Shown here: positions 26,536 through 34,455 of the stretch, piece after piece
Position numbering within the stretch: the stretch's first letter is position 1
Layout: every line of letters starts with the position of its first letter
DNA from: Mariprofundaceae bacterium
Lineage (GTDB): Bacteria > Pseudomonadota > Zetaproteobacteria > Mariprofundales > Mariprofundaceae
Assembly: GCA_021734365.1 (NCBI GenBank)
Contig: JAIPJD010000001.1
Location: 1 to 42,710 of the forward strand
DNA length: 42,710 nt
Reading direction: 5' to 3'
Translations under genes and position numbers: made by a program
Notes under the pieces: model-generated
What the model was told of the DNA's origin: nothing
Seen by the model: only the letters and a program-made list of their open reading frames with translations
Databases searched by the model: none

Positions 26536-27282
26536 TTAGATGACGCCATGGTTTGCGGCAAGACGCAGTCCTGCCATGATGATGGCAAGCAGCATCAGCA
26601 GCGCGCTGCCTGTCATCATATATTGTGCGGCTTTCAGGTATTTTTCATTACCCTGTCTGGAGACGAAAGCCCGATTTGTTATTGCTGTATTACCATTATT
26701 TTTCAACAGAACATTCCGGATGATGTTGCCGGCCCACTGTTGTCTGGTGCCTGTAGTGAGCCCTTCCACGGCAGCATGCATCGCCCTGGCGCACTCGCGC
26801 GCACTGACCACTTCATCGGTGGCATCCCCCTGCAGACGGCCGGCTGTGAAGGCAGACACGGTTCTCACTTTAAGGCGCTCACCAAGAATGCCATGCAGAA
26901 GGTTACGAATGGCTTCATGGTGCCTGGCCGGATTGGGGAATCTATGACTGCCCTGCCGGGTCTCCTGAATCCAGGTTGCTCCACGCACTGATCCCAGTAT
27001 CTCACCTGAATAGCCCAGCGTTGAAATGGCAAAGATCTGTGCGTTGGTGATGATCAGGTGATCGATGTGGATAACCTCACCTTTATTATCTGCCAGCAGC
27101 AGATTGTTCAGTACGGTAGCCCCTTTTTTTCTGAGCAGATTCAGCTCCCGCTCAATGCGGGCCTTGCCGATCACTCCTGCCAACCAGGGCCTGGCAAACC
27201 AGGTTGAGCTGGTCAACAGAATAACAGACAGAACTCCCAGTATGACAGGTGCAGCAGCAGGGATAATTTGAATGACGTCCAT
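26536..27282 (-). CDS. NERD domain-containing membrane protein
   Basis: The 248-residue protein has an N-terminal membrane helix (about 8-26), then a nuclease-related NERD domain: LNNLLLADNKGEVIHIDHLIITNAQIFAISTLGYSGEILG is the GxxV-to-DHLI core, followed by a histidine-containing region (NPARHHEAIRNLLHGILG). A second membrane helix lies near 222-240. In this family the core normally reads IETK after the DHL motif; here it is ISTLGYSG, so part of the nuclease signature may be lost. Function is unknown. It converges on recQ; a weak hairpin (GGGTG 26449-26453 with CACCC 26459-26463, then TTTT) lies between them. Confidence 0.8.
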   Translation of the reverse strand: MDVIQIIPAAAPVILGVLSVILLTSSTWFARPWLAGVIGKARIERELNLLRKKGATVLNNLLLADNKGEVIHIDHLIITNAQIFAISTLGYSGEILGSVRGATWIQETRQGSHRFPNPARHHEAIRNLLHGILGERLKVRTVSAFTAGRLQGDATDEVVSARECARAMHAAVEGLTTGTRQQWAGNIIRNVLLKNNGNTAITNRAFVSRQGNEKYLKAAQYMMTGSALLMLLAIIMAGLRLAANHGVI

Positions 27283-27350
27283 CTGTTCTCCGGGGTCGAA
27301 TTCATTGGCTTGTGATAAGTGGCCGGAACCTTACTGACTGGAGTGTCCGT

Positions 27351-27374
27351 TTCCAGTGATCAGGGTCACTGGAA
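27351..27374. repeat. Inverted repeat downstream of tRNA-Thr
   Basis: TTCCAGTGA at 27351-27359 and TCACTGGAA at 27366-27374 are perfect complements with loop TCAGGG. A second short palindrome (TTTTCATG and CATGAAAA) lies at 27382-27398, between this and the tRNA 3' end. They may serve transcription end or 3' processing of the tRNA precursor. Confidence 0.45.
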
Positions 27375-27414
27375 TGTCACCTTTTCATGCCATGAAAAAA
27401 GAAGATTTAATTAG

Positions 27415-27490
27415 TGGAGCCGATGAGCGGACTCGAACCGCTGGCCTGCTCATTACGAGTGAGCTGCTCTACCACCTGAGCTACATCGGC
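27415..27490 (-). tRNA. tRNA-Thr (anticodon CGU)
   Basis: The minus strand folds into a complete 76-base tRNA. The acceptor stem is GCCGATG with CATCGGC and an encoded CCA end, the D-arm is GCTC/GAGC, the anticodon stem is GCTCA/TGAGC, and the T-arm is AGCGG-TTCGAGT-CCGCT. The anticodon CGT is at 27455-27457, reading ACG threonine codons. A TAGAAT -10-like box lies about 21 bases upstream at 27511-27516 on the minus strand, so it probably has its own promoter. Confidence 0.95.
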
Positions 27491-27554
27491 GCTGACCTGT
27501 ACAGCCCCGGATTCTAACGATAACCGGCGCTTTTGGAATATGACTTGTATTCCC

Positions 27555-27721
27555 GGGCACGGATGCCCTGAATCATGCTCCGGGCCCGTAAGCGGAGCAA
27601 AACAAGACATAATTCCACAGGAGTGCGGAACTGGACGCCTGAAAGGCGTGGTTGGACTGGACGAGGCAGGATACCGAGCATCGCTTTTGCGGAGCGATCA
27701 AAGGCCGAAGCCAGGGATGGC
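27555..27721 (+). ncRNA. GGA-hairpin array next to tRNA-Thr (candidate structured RNA or repeat)
   Basis: This non-coding stretch between the tRNA and rsmE carries about ten GGA triplets on the + strand, several in hairpin loops. Examples are GGGCA-CGGA-TGCCC (27555-27568), CAC-AGGA-GTG inside 27613-27630, ACGCCT-GAA-AGGCGT (27635-27649) and GCCA-GGGA-TGGC (27710-27721). The module GGAC, stem, GAA, stem, GTG also occurs in the array after ssrA, so the two are related. GGA in loops is the CsrA/RsmA binding motif. I see neither a clear promoter nor a terminator, so a dispersed repeat is as likely as an sRNA. Confidence 0.35.
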
Positions 27722-27732
27722 ACAGGCCGTAC

Positions 27733-28452
27733 CTATAAAACTGCCTGAATGGCAGCGATGAGAGCAGGGGCTGCTGTTTCGGTTCGCATGATTCTTGAGC
27801 CAAAGGTTAGATTGTTAAAACCCAATGCGGACAGTGTTTCAATATCACGGCGGCTCCATCCACCTTCGGGGCCAATGGCTAGCGTGATCTCATCCGACCT
27901 GCCTGTTTCAGCTCTGGCTTCGTTCCATGATGTGGCTGATTCAGGATGCAACGTATAGGCAGTGCCTGTAGCCGTAACCCTCTGCAGAGAGGGCTGCCAG
28001 GCCACCGTTGGAATGGCTGTGCGTCCACTCTGTTCGGCAGCCTCGATGATGATCCTCTGCCATCGTTCGAGGCGGCTGGCCAGTCTCTGTTCGGTTAGTT
28101 TAAACTGTGAACGTTCGCTGCTGGCAATTTGAAAGCTGGCCGCACCGAGCTCCGTACATTTTTGTAGCACGGTTTCTATCTTCTCACTCTTGTTGGCACA
28201 CTGGATGATATGAATGCGCACGGGAAGTTCCCGGTCAGCGTCAATAAAGCGATCAGGACGGCAGCCTCCGTCTCTCTTGTTGAGGCCGGAGATCGTTGCC
28301 TCATATTCGCCGCCAAGGCCGTTGAAAACCGTGATCGTGTCACCACTGCCCAGACGCATAACATGGCGAAGATAGTGGGCCTGATCTGCAGGGATTGAGG
28401 CTTCCCGGCCAATTTGAAGGTCAGCATTGAGGAATAATCGGCAGTGTGGCAT
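27733..28452 (-). CDS. rsmE: 16S rRNA (uracil-1498-N3)-methyltransferase RsmE
   Basis: RsmE methylates N3 of U1498 in 16S rRNA with SAM. The 239-residue protein has the N-terminal PUA-like domain (HYLRHVMRLGSGDTITVFNG) and the SPOUT knot with its markers: CTELGAASFQIASSERS, RIIIEAAEQSGRTAIP, the SAM loop LAIGPEGGWSRRDIE, and LGFNNLTFGSRIMRTETA. Length is normal. It is divergent from ubiC across 70 bases. Confidence 0.95.
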   Translation of the reverse strand: MPHCRLFLNADLQIGREASIPADQAHYLRHVMRLGSGDTITVFNGLGGEYEATISGLNKRDGGCRPDRFIDADRELPVRIHIIQCANKSEKIETVLQKCTELGAASFQIASSERSQFKLTEQRLASRLERWQRIIIEAAEQSGRTAIPTVAWQPSLQRVTATGTAYTLHPESATSWNEARAETGRSDEITLAIGPEGGWSRRDIETLSALGFNNLTFGSRIMRTETAAPALIAAIQAVL

Positions 28453-28522
28453 CGGGGAATTCGGCCTGAAACAGCACTGCTCTGCAAGGCTTCATATCGT
28501 CCGCTCTTGACCGCTGCAGCGC

Positions 28523-29101
28523 ATGCTCCAAGATGCGCACATGTTTTTTGGCTCATTAGAAAATCAACAGTGGATCCCTGTCCGTCAATGGCGGTCGGAT
28601 GATGCAGGTGTTTCAAGGGATATCGCTACGGTGTTGACCACTGTCGGGTCACTGACCCGCTTTCTGGAGCGTCATTATGGCATGAGGCTAACGGTGCGCC
28701 TGCATGATCAGTTTGTTGATCGTGCCAGCCGTGATGAGGCTGCAATTCTGGATTCCCCCGCCGGGTCACCATGTTTGAGAAGGCGGGTATCACTGCTGCA
28801 CAGGGACTCTGTGATGTTTGATGCAGAGTCGGTTCTGCCACTGGAGGATCTTCCCGCAGATCTGATGGATGAGCTGCAGGAGGGGAAACGTCCGCTTGGA
28901 AATCTGCTGTTGGATCGTGGGCTTTCACTTGCCCGCTCTGATCTGAGTGTGGTGAAGATGCAGGGTGAAGGCATCCACGCCGATCGCTGGGGGCGCCGCT
29001 CGGTATTGCGTTCGCCATCCGGAACGCGGGCACTTGTGGTTGAAGTATTCCATCCTGAGGTGTGGAAGCGCCTGCAGTCATTGTCGCGCCGGCATAACTG
29101 A
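28523..29101 (+). CDS. ubiC: Chorismate-pyruvate lyase UbiC
   Basis: UbiC splits chorismate into 4-hydroxybenzoate and pyruvate, the first committed step to ubiquinone. The 192-residue protein fits the family: VGSLTRFLERHY near the start, an arginine-rich strand (CLRRRVSLLHRD), ESVLPLEDLPAD, and RPLGNLLLDRGLSLARSDL, then a glutamate in the C-terminal strand LVVEVFHPEVW. The family is weakly conserved, so I hold this slightly less firmly. The start could be the ATG at 28541 (MFFGSLENQQW); neither has a ribosome site. It converges on the symporter gene. Confidence 0.82.
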   Translation: MLQDAHMFFGSLENQQWIPVRQWRSDDAGVSRDIATVLTTVGSLTRFLERHYGMRLTVRLHDQFVDRASRDEAAILDSPAGSPCLRRRVSLLHRDSVMFDAESVLPLEDLPADLMDELQEGKRPLGNLLLDRGLSLARSDLSVVKMQGEGIHADRWGRRSVLRSPSGTRALVVEVFHPEVWKRLQSLSRRHN

Positions 29102-29138
29102 TCTTTTCCGCAAGCTGACAACATCCTGTATGCAACTG

Positions 29139-29153
29139 CTCGCCTAGGGCGAG
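29139..29153. terminator. Short hairpin between ubiC and the symporter gene
   Basis: CTCGCC and GGCGAG form a perfect 6-bp stem with loop TAG, overlapping the symporter stop codon. On the + strand AGTTGGGTTTTC follows, a weak T-rich tail, so it could end ubiC transcription. It is a weak candidate in both directions. Confidence 0.4.
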
Positions 29154-30667
29154 AGTTGGGTTTTCAATTTCTTCCTTCCCTCAACTGGGTCAGGCTCTTC
29201 CTGCTCAGGTTCGATATCGACGGTCTCTTGTAAAGAGGGTCGCACTGAGATGAGTGCGGGTTGAGAGCGAAGCCATTTTGGCAGCAGATAATAGGTGCTG
29301 AGACCGGTAACGATAGCTGGCATAATTTCGTAAGCAATTTCAGACAGCCCCAACTCCCGCCACAGGAGAAAGGCCGATATGCCGGCGCCCATGATGGTGA
29401 TGGCTGCCTTTTCCGATGGCCTGTGCCCGAGTGCATAAAGGGTAAGAAGCGGTGCAAAGGCGGAGGCCAGCAACCCCCATGCGATCAGCACCAGTGCAAA
29501 GACACTCTGGTTGTTGGAGAGTGATAGGGCGAGGGCGACCAGCACGACCACTGCGGTCATGATCTTGGTGGCGGTGTATCCCAGTTTTCGTTCCGGTAGC
29601 AGGTCACGCGAGAGCGAAGCAGAACAGGAGAGTACCAGCGAGTCTGCCGTGGACATGGTGGCAGCGAACAGACCGGCCAGTACCAATCCGACCATCACAT
29701 CGGGAAGCAGTTGCTGCGATATCATCGGCAGCGCCAGTTCAGCATCGAAGGTGCTCCCGTCATAGCCGGCGGTATCGGGCAAGAGCAACCGTGCCAGCAG
29801 TCCGACAATGATCGTGGCCGAATAGAAGAGGGTGAACCAGCTGTAATACCAGTAGCGGAAGCGATTGATATGGTCGGGCCTGTCCAGAGCCATATAACGG
29901 ACGACAATGTGCGGCTGGCCTGCAACACCGAAGCCGGCAAATACCCAGCCGACGACGAACAACAGGATGCCGAATAGCGATGTGTCGGGAAACCAGTCCA
30001 TGAAACCGGGCTGTACCCGGTTTAGCGAGTCCAGAATGGTAGAAGTCGAATCAAAGCTGGTCGTGGCGGTAAACATCAGCACCGACATCGCCGAAATCAT
30101 AACGAAGGATTGTGCTGCATCTGTCCAGATTGAGGCGCGGATGCCGCCGCTATAGCTGTAGATCAGTACCAGGATCGCACCGATGATGGCGCCGGTGGTA
30201 ATATCCCATCCGAACAGCACATGCAGTGCCTTGCTACCGGCAGTGAACTGGGCAGCGGCATAGGCGCCGAGAAAGAGGATAGTGAGCAGGCCGGTAATGC
30301 GGCGCAGCAGGTTGAAGTCTGTACCATGCCACTCGGCGAGAAGGCCGCCGAAGGAGTGGATGTCGTGCGCCTCAGTGGCCTCTCTGAGTCGCTTCATAAT
30401 CAGTAGAGAGGCGGCCAGATCGCCGAGAATCCAGCCGATCATCAGCCAGATCGATGAGAGGCCGGTGGCATAGGTCAGGCCGATCATGCCGATGAACATA
30501 TAGCCGCTGTTGTTGGTGGCGACGGCTGAGAGTCCTGCCAGCCAAGGAGTAACGTTGCGACCGGCAATCAGGTAATCGGTCGTGTTGCGTTGTTGCTTGA
30601 GCATTGAGGCAGCTCCGATGGCAACGAAGAGTAGCAGGAAAGCTATAAAGCTCGAGATGGTGGTCAT
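29144..30667 (-). CDS. Sodium/solute symporter (SSS family), ectoine cluster
   Basis: The 507-residue protein has about 13 membrane helices and the SSS family pattern: TTDYLIAGRNVTPWLAGLSAVATNNSGYMFIG at the start, with the sodium-site region, YSYSGGIRASIWTDAAQSFVM, GFGVAGQPHIVVRYMAL, and the second sodium-site stretch AGLFAATMSTADSLVLSCSASLSRDL. It resembles PutP-type proline carriers. It lies 23 bases after ectC on the same strand. From this I infer uptake of ectoine, proline or another compatible solute under salt stress. A charged cytoplasmic tail (about 470-507) follows the last helix. Confidence 0.9.
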   Translation of the reverse strand: MTTISSFIAFLLLFVAIGAASMLKQQRNTTDYLIAGRNVTPWLAGLSAVATNNSGYMFIGMIGLTYATGLSSIWLMIGWILGDLAASLLIMKRLREATEAHDIHSFGGLLAEWHGTDFNLLRRITGLLTILFLGAYAAAQFTAGSKALHVLFGWDITTGAIIGAILVLIYSYSGGIRASIWTDAAQSFVMISAMSVLMFTATTSFDSTSTILDSLNRVQPGFMDWFPDTSLFGILLFVVGWVFAGFGVAGQPHIVVRYMALDRPDHINRFRYWYYSWFTLFYSATIIVGLLARLLLPDTAGYDGSTFDAELALPMISQQLLPDVMVGLVLAGLFAATMSTADSLVLSCSASLSRDLLPERKLGYTATKIMTAVVVLVALALSLSNNQSVFALVLIAWGLLASAFAPLLTLYALGHRPSEKAAITIMGAGISAFLLWRELGLSEIAYEIMPAIVTGLSTYYLLPKWLRSQPALISVRPSLQETVDIEPEQEEPDPVEGRKKLKTQLSP

Positions 30668-30690
30668 GGTGGCGGGTTTGCGCTTATGCC

Positions 30691-31092
30691 TTAATCCTGA
30701 AAGTCGGCTCCCGGCAGGTAGGCACCATCGGCGTCATGGGTTTCACGCCCTGTCACCGGCGGATTGAAGACGCAGACCATGCGCATTGTTTTGGAGGCAC
30801 GCAGCAGATGTCGTTCGCTGCCGTTGAGCAGGTAGACGGTGCCGGGCGTAATCTTGTGCACCTTGCCATCATCGGTGGTCTCCACCTCACCCTCTCCCTC
30901 GATGCAGTAGACCGCTTCGATATGGTGCTTGTACCAGAGCAGAGTTTCGGTGCCTGCATGGATGATGGTGTCATGAAGCGAGAAGCCGACGGCATCGTTG
31001 TTCAGAATCAGACGGCGGGACTCCCAGTTGCCGCTGTCGGCCTTAACCTCGCGTTCGCTGCCGATGATCTCTTCAAGTCTGCGAACGATCAT
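30691..31092 (-). CDS. ectC: Ectoine synthase EctC
   Basis: EctC closes the ring of N-gamma-acetyl-diaminobutyrate to give ectoine. The 133-residue cupin protein starts with MIVRRLEEIIGSEREV and has the family strands SLHDTIIHAGTETLLWYKHHIEAVYCIEGEGEVE with the metal-binding region, ITPGTVYLLNGSERHLLRA and MRMVCVFNPPVTGRETHDADGAY. It overlaps ectB as ATGA, so the two are translationally coupled. No ectD hydroxylase follows. Confidence 0.97.
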   Translation of the reverse strand: MIVRRLEEIIGSEREVKADSGNWESRRLILNNDAVGFSLHDTIIHAGTETLLWYKHHIEAVYCIEGEGEVETTDDGKVHKITPGTVYLLNGSERHLLRASKTMRMVCVFNPPVTGRETHDADGAYLPGADFQD

Positions 31093-32366
31093 GCCAGCAC
31101 CCCTTCGCGCAGGTTGTTGCGTGTCTTCAGAACAGCGGCGATAGAGGCATCGATGATTTTCAGCCCCTCCTCGATCAGCCCCTCTTCAATAGTCAGTGCA
31201 GGCAGGAATTTAAGCACATGGCCGTTGGCGCCTGCTGTTTCGATAATCACACCTCTTTTGAAGGCCTCTTCGGAGACAGAACCGGCAAAATCGGAATCGG
31301 AAAATTCGATGCCCCAGACCATGCCGACTCCACGAAGCTCACCGTTGGCATCGGGATATTTTTTGACGATTGTCTGAAGGCCTTTTTCAAACAGAGCTCC
31401 TTTGTGCACGATTCCTTCGGCGAACTCGGGAGAGTCCCAGTACTCCAGCGCTTTGGCGGCGGCGATGAAGGCGAGGTTGTTGCCCCTGAAGGTGCCGGTG
31501 TGTTCACCCGGTTTCCACTGGTCCAGCGCCGGCCGCATCAACAGGATAGACATCGGAAGTCCCGTACCGATTGATTTGGATACGGTCACCATGTCCGGTG
31601 TAATGCCTGCACGTTCAAAGCTGAAGAAGGTTCCAGTGCGACCATTACCCATCTGGATATCGTCGATGATCAGCAGAATATCGAACTCACGGCAAATCGC
31701 TTCCAGCTCCTGCAGCCACTCGTCGCGGGCCACGTGGATTCCACCTTCACCCTGCACGGTCTCCACGATAATAGCGGCTGGCAGATCGACACCGCTACTC
31801 TGATCGGAGAGCAGGCGGTGCAGGTAGGTCATCGAATCGAACTCTTTCCCCATATAACCGTCGAATGGCAGGAAGGCACTGTTGGCACGCACACCGTAGG
31901 ACTCATCACGGTAGAAGGAGTTGCCGGTTACTGCCAGCGAGCCCATGGAGAGGCCGTGGTAAGCATTGGTGAAAGCGATGATATTGGAGCGCTGCTTAAC
32001 CATGCGCGCCAGCTTCAGTGCAGTCTCCACAGCGTTGGTGCCGGTCGGGCCGGTGAACTGTACTTTGTACTCCATGTTGCGTGGGCCTAGGATGGTATCG
32101 CGCAGTTTCTTCAGGAAGGCCTGCTTGGCGATGGTGGCCTTATCGAGCCCGTGCAGTATGCCGTCACGCTGGATGTAGTCGATCAACGCCTCTTTGATGG
32201 CAGGGTTATTGTGACCGTAGTTGAGCGAACCGGCGCCGGCGAAAAAGTCGATATAGCGGTTACCATGCTCATCGAACATCTCGGAACCGCGGGCTACATC
32301 GAATATGGCGGGGAATGATCGGATATACCCCCGGACCTCTGATTCCATCTCTTCAAAAATTCTCAT
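31089..32366 (-). CDS. ectB: Diaminobutyrate-2-oxoglutarate transaminase EctB
   Basis: EctB converts aspartate semialdehyde to 2,4-diaminobutyrate with glutamate as amino donor. The 425-residue class III aminotransferase has QFTGPTGTNAVETALKLAR, NAYHGLSMGSLAVTGN, the cofactor aspartate in LLIIDDIQMGNGRTG (about 235), and the PLP lysine K264 in TVSKSIGTGLPMSILL. AAGGAA precedes the ATG. It lies 24 bases after ectA. Confidence 0.97.
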   Translation of the reverse strand: MRIFEEMESEVRGYIRSFPAIFDVARGSEMFDEHGNRYIDFFAGAGSLNYGHNNPAIKEALIDYIQRDGILHGLDKATIAKQAFLKKLRDTILGPRNMEYKVQFTGPTGTNAVETALKLARMVKQRSNIIAFTNAYHGLSMGSLAVTGNSFYRDESYGVRANSAFLPFDGYMGKEFDSMTYLHRLLSDQSSGVDLPAAIIVETVQGEGGIHVARDEWLQELEAICREFDILLIIDDIQMGNGRTGTFFSFERAGITPDMVTVSKSIGTGLPMSILLMRPALDQWKPGEHTGTFRGNNLAFIAAAKALEYWDSPEFAEGIVHKGALFEKGLQTIVKKYPDANGELRGVGMVWGIEFSDSDFAGSVSEEAFKRGVIIETAGANGHVLKFLPALTIEEGLIEEGLKIIDASIAAVLKTRNNLREGVLA

Positions 32367-32390
32367 GATTTTTTCCTTCGCTTTCGTTTT

Positions 32391-32915
32391 TTATGATTTG
32401 ATTGGACCAACACGCAGCAGGATATCGGCCTCGTGGGCACCCTCATCTGTTCCGTCACTTAACAGATGGGCTTCGAAGAGCATTGACTCGGTCATTTCAC
32501 AAGCAGATTTACGGGCCAGCGAGGCGAAAAGGTTTTGCGATGCGTTGTTGGACGGGTTGACGGTAGCCTCGACAAATCGGATGCCGGCCAGGTGTTGGCG
32601 ATCAAGCAGGTGGCCGAGCAGACGGCCTGCGATGCCCTGCCCGCGCAGAGATGCATCCACGGCGACCTGCCAGATAAACAGCGTATCGGGCTGGTCCGGT
32701 CGTACGTAGGCGCTGATGAAGGCTTGTACAGAGCCATCGGATTCCGCCACGGCACAGGTGTTCGCAAAGTGGCTGCACTGCAGCAGGTAGAGATAGCGCG
32801 AATTGACATCCAGTGGTTTCGATCTGTTCACCAGATCGTAAATGGATGGGCCATCTTCTATCGTCGGTTCGCGAAACGCTGTGGACGAAACCTGCTTCGG
32901 TTGGTTCGAAAGCAT
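32391..32915 (-). CDS. ectA: Diaminobutyrate acetyltransferase EctA
   Basis: EctA acetylates 2,4-diaminobutyrate at the gamma nitrogen with acetyl-CoA. The 174-residue GNAT protein has the substrate-binding opening FREPTIEDGPSIYDLVNRSKPLDVNSRYLYLLQCSHFANTC and the acetyl-CoA loop VAVDASLRGQGIAGRLLGHLL. It is the first gene of ectABC and the promoter upstream should control the whole set. No lysC-type aspartokinase is attached. Confidence 0.95.
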   Translation of the reverse strand: MLSNQPKQVSSTAFREPTIEDGPSIYDLVNRSKPLDVNSRYLYLLQCSHFANTCAVAESDGSVQAFISAYVRPDQPDTLFIWQVAVDASLRGQGIAGRLLGHLLDRQHLAGIRFVEATVNPSNNASQNLFASLARKSACEMTESMLFEAHLLSDGTDEGAHEADILLRVGPIKS

Positions 32916-32971
32916 TGCCGTCGACCCTAACGGCCTGGTTTATTATTTCAAATGACGCTCTGTGGCAATTA

Positions 32972-33000
32972 TTTATAATACGGCCTTGAGCATGTGAAAA
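32972..33000 (-). promoter_or_regulatory. Candidate ectABC promoter
   Basis: On the minus strand a TTTTCA hexamer (33000-32995) and a TATAAA hexamer (32977-32972) are separated by 17 bases. The region is AT-rich and lies 57-85 bases before the ectA start. Ectoine genes are usually induced by osmotic stress; I cannot see an operator. Confidence 0.4.
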
Positions 33001-33118
33001 TTGCAATTGACGATTGCGCATACATATTTAGCAGGAAGGTTGAATTGGACGCCGATAGGCCGGGCGAGGCCCTGAAAGCCATGGATGGTCGGGTGACACT
33101 GAATCGATCTACGTTTCT

Positions 33119-33724
33119 TCAGACTGCTTGTCTGATTCCCTGCATGATCATCTGGATGCCGATGGTGCCAGTTAGCAGGGCGCCAGCGCGGCCAGTGATG
33201 TCGATATAGCGCTCCAGAAGATCGGTGTTGCGCTCCCGGATACTGTCGAAGGCCTGCTTGAGCAACATTAGCATGGCAATGGTCAGCAGCAGCGACAGTG
33301 CGATGGCCGCAGTAGCCATGGTAAAGCTTAATGTTTTACCGGCAATGACGCTGGCGCTGATTGTGCCCGGTCCGATCATGAACGGCATGGCGATGGAGCC
33401 GGAGATGTGGGCCGGATCGCCACCGCGCATCTTTTTAATCGCCTGGCTGCCGGTGAACATCATTTGCAACGCGATCAGGAAGATGACTATACCACCAAAG
33501 AGCAGAAAGGCGGCGAACTCGACCTGTAGAACATCGGTAAAGATCGCTTCGCCGCCAAAGGCGAAGACGATAAAGACGCCTCCACTGATGATGGTGGCAC
33601 GCAGTAGCACCTTGAAAAAGGCACTGCGATCCATCTCCTGAATCAGGTCGAGCAGATAGATGCTCATCAGGAACGGATTAAAGAGAACCAGAAAAAGGGC
33701 CAGCGACTTGACGAACGGATCCAT
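33119..33724 (-). CDS. MarC-family integral membrane protein
   Basis: The roughly 201-residue protein has six predicted membrane helices and the MarC family blocks: FLVLFNPFLMSIYLL, FVFGGEAIF-like FAFGGEAIFTDVLQVEFAAFLLFGGIVIFLIALQMM, MPFMIGPGTISASVIAGK and the ending RAGALLTGTIGIQMIMQGIR. The function of the family is unknown; a role in drug efflux is not supported. I start at ATG 33724. A TTG at 33760 would add 12 unrelated residues. Confidence 0.88.
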   Translation of the reverse strand: MDPFVKSLALFLVLFNPFLMSIYLLDLIQEMDRSAFFKVLLRATIISGGVFIVFAFGGEAIFTDVLQVEFAAFLLFGGIVIFLIALQMMFTGSQAIKKMRGGDPAHISGSIAMPFMIGPGTISASVIAGKTLSFTMATAAIALSLLLTIAMLMLLKQAFDSIRERNTDLLERYIDITGRAGALLTGTIGIQMIMQGIRQAV

Positions 33725-33784
33725 ATCAAGCTTGCTAGGGAATGGGTGAGGTGCTGTCAAATCGGTCGTTTAGTAAAACATTCA

Positions 33785-33812
33785 TTGCCGCTTAATCTAT
33801 GAAGCCTATACT
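33785..33812 (+). promoter_or_regulatory. ssrA promoter
   Basis: TTGCCG at 33785-33790 and TATACT at 33807-33812 are separated by 16 bases and lie 31 bases before the mature tmRNA 5' end. That leaves a short 5' leader for RNase P removal. The -10 box matches the consensus at five of six positions. Confidence 0.6.
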
Positions 33813-33842
33813 TCACGCTCCCGTTTGTTCGGGAAAACTCTT

Positions 33843-34192
33843 GGGGGCGACTGGTATCGACGGAGATGCTGAACCCTTTGGGGCATGTCGGGTTGTTGGT
33901 CCCGTAAAAAGCTGGCACTTGCAATAATTGCAAACGACGAACTAGAACTAGCTTACGCTGCGTAAGTTACCCCGCACTTGAGTTGCTCATTGCTTGAGTA
34001 TCCGGGGTCAAACAGATGAGATCGCTACTTGAGACTGGAGATTCGTGGTTTCAGGAGTTAAAAAGTTACGAACCGACCCTTTGGGCACTTTGTCTGTTCG
34101 GTTTCCATCGGGTGCTGTTTGAATAGACTAAACATGTAGAACCACTGGCTGATGGTTTTCGGACGCGGGTTCGAATCCCGCCGCCTCCACCA
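33843..34192 (+). ncRNA. ssrA: tmRNA (one-piece)
   Basis: tmRNA rescues stalled ribosomes and adds a degradation tag. The 5' end GGGGGCG pairs with CGCCTCC at 34182-34188, followed by A and an encoded CCA. The T-arm (CGGGTTCGAATCCCG) is complete. The tag frame is at 33930-33965 and encodes ANDELELAYAA, ending in TAA inside a hairpin as expected. Length is 350 bases in one piece, unlike the split form of alphaproteobacteria. The tag ends AYAA where most bacteria have ALAA. Confidence 0.95.
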
Positions 34193-34195
34193 AAT
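34174..34195 (+). repeat. att-like direct repeat, left copy (tmRNA 3' end)
   Basis: This 22-base stretch, beginning AATCCCGCCGCC in the tmRNA T-arm and running past the CCA end, is repeated exactly at 34448-34469. The 3' ends of tmRNA and tRNA genes are standard integrase targets, so the pair looks like attL/attR around a 252-base segment. Confidence 0.65.
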
Positions 34196-34202
34196 AAAAG
34201 AG

Positions 34203-34225
34203 CCGCCCGAAAGGGCGGTTTTTTT
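34203..34225 (+). terminator. Intrinsic terminator of ssrA
   Basis: CCGCCC at 34203-34208 pairs with GGGCGG at 34213-34218 across a GAAA loop, followed by seven T residues. It lies 11 bases after the CCA end. Confidence 0.9.
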
Positions 34226-34296
34226 ATTTGGTGGACGTATCCGGGAGAGTGCCCTGTTCGACCAATCGACAGGATAGTCGATTGGAACGTCGGCTA

Positions 34297-34455
34297 TGCG
34301 GACGGCCCCGAAGGGGTGAGGGGCAGGAGCCCCGAGTAATCCCGCTCATAGGGTGAGGGCCATGGATGACCTGACAATTTTGCAGGAGCAAAAAATGAAC
34401 GCCGCTTGCGGACGGCCCCGAAGGGGTGAGGGGCAGGAGCCCCGAGTAATCCCGC
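34297..34455 (+). repeat. 49-bp direct repeat, 110 bp apart
   Basis: Positions 34297-34345 and 34407-34455 are identical. Each unit starts TGCGGACGGCCCC and ends CCCCGAGTAATCCCGC. The last eight bases match the tmRNA T-arm, and the second unit runs straight on into the copied tmRNA 3' end. Between the units lie an ATGGAT-loop and an AGGA-loop hairpin. Confidence 0.85.

Noticed and set aside
26536-27282. NERD protein as part of a defence island
   Set aside because: It stands among housekeeping genes with no defence partners, and its nuclease motif looks incomplete.
30736-31377. 213-residue open frame antisense to ectC/ectB
   Set aside because: It spans two well-supported genes on the other strand and has no family features.
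34262-34455. CRISPR array
   Set aside because: Only two exact repeats of 49 bases are present, with a non-uniform hairpin-rich spacer and no cas genes.
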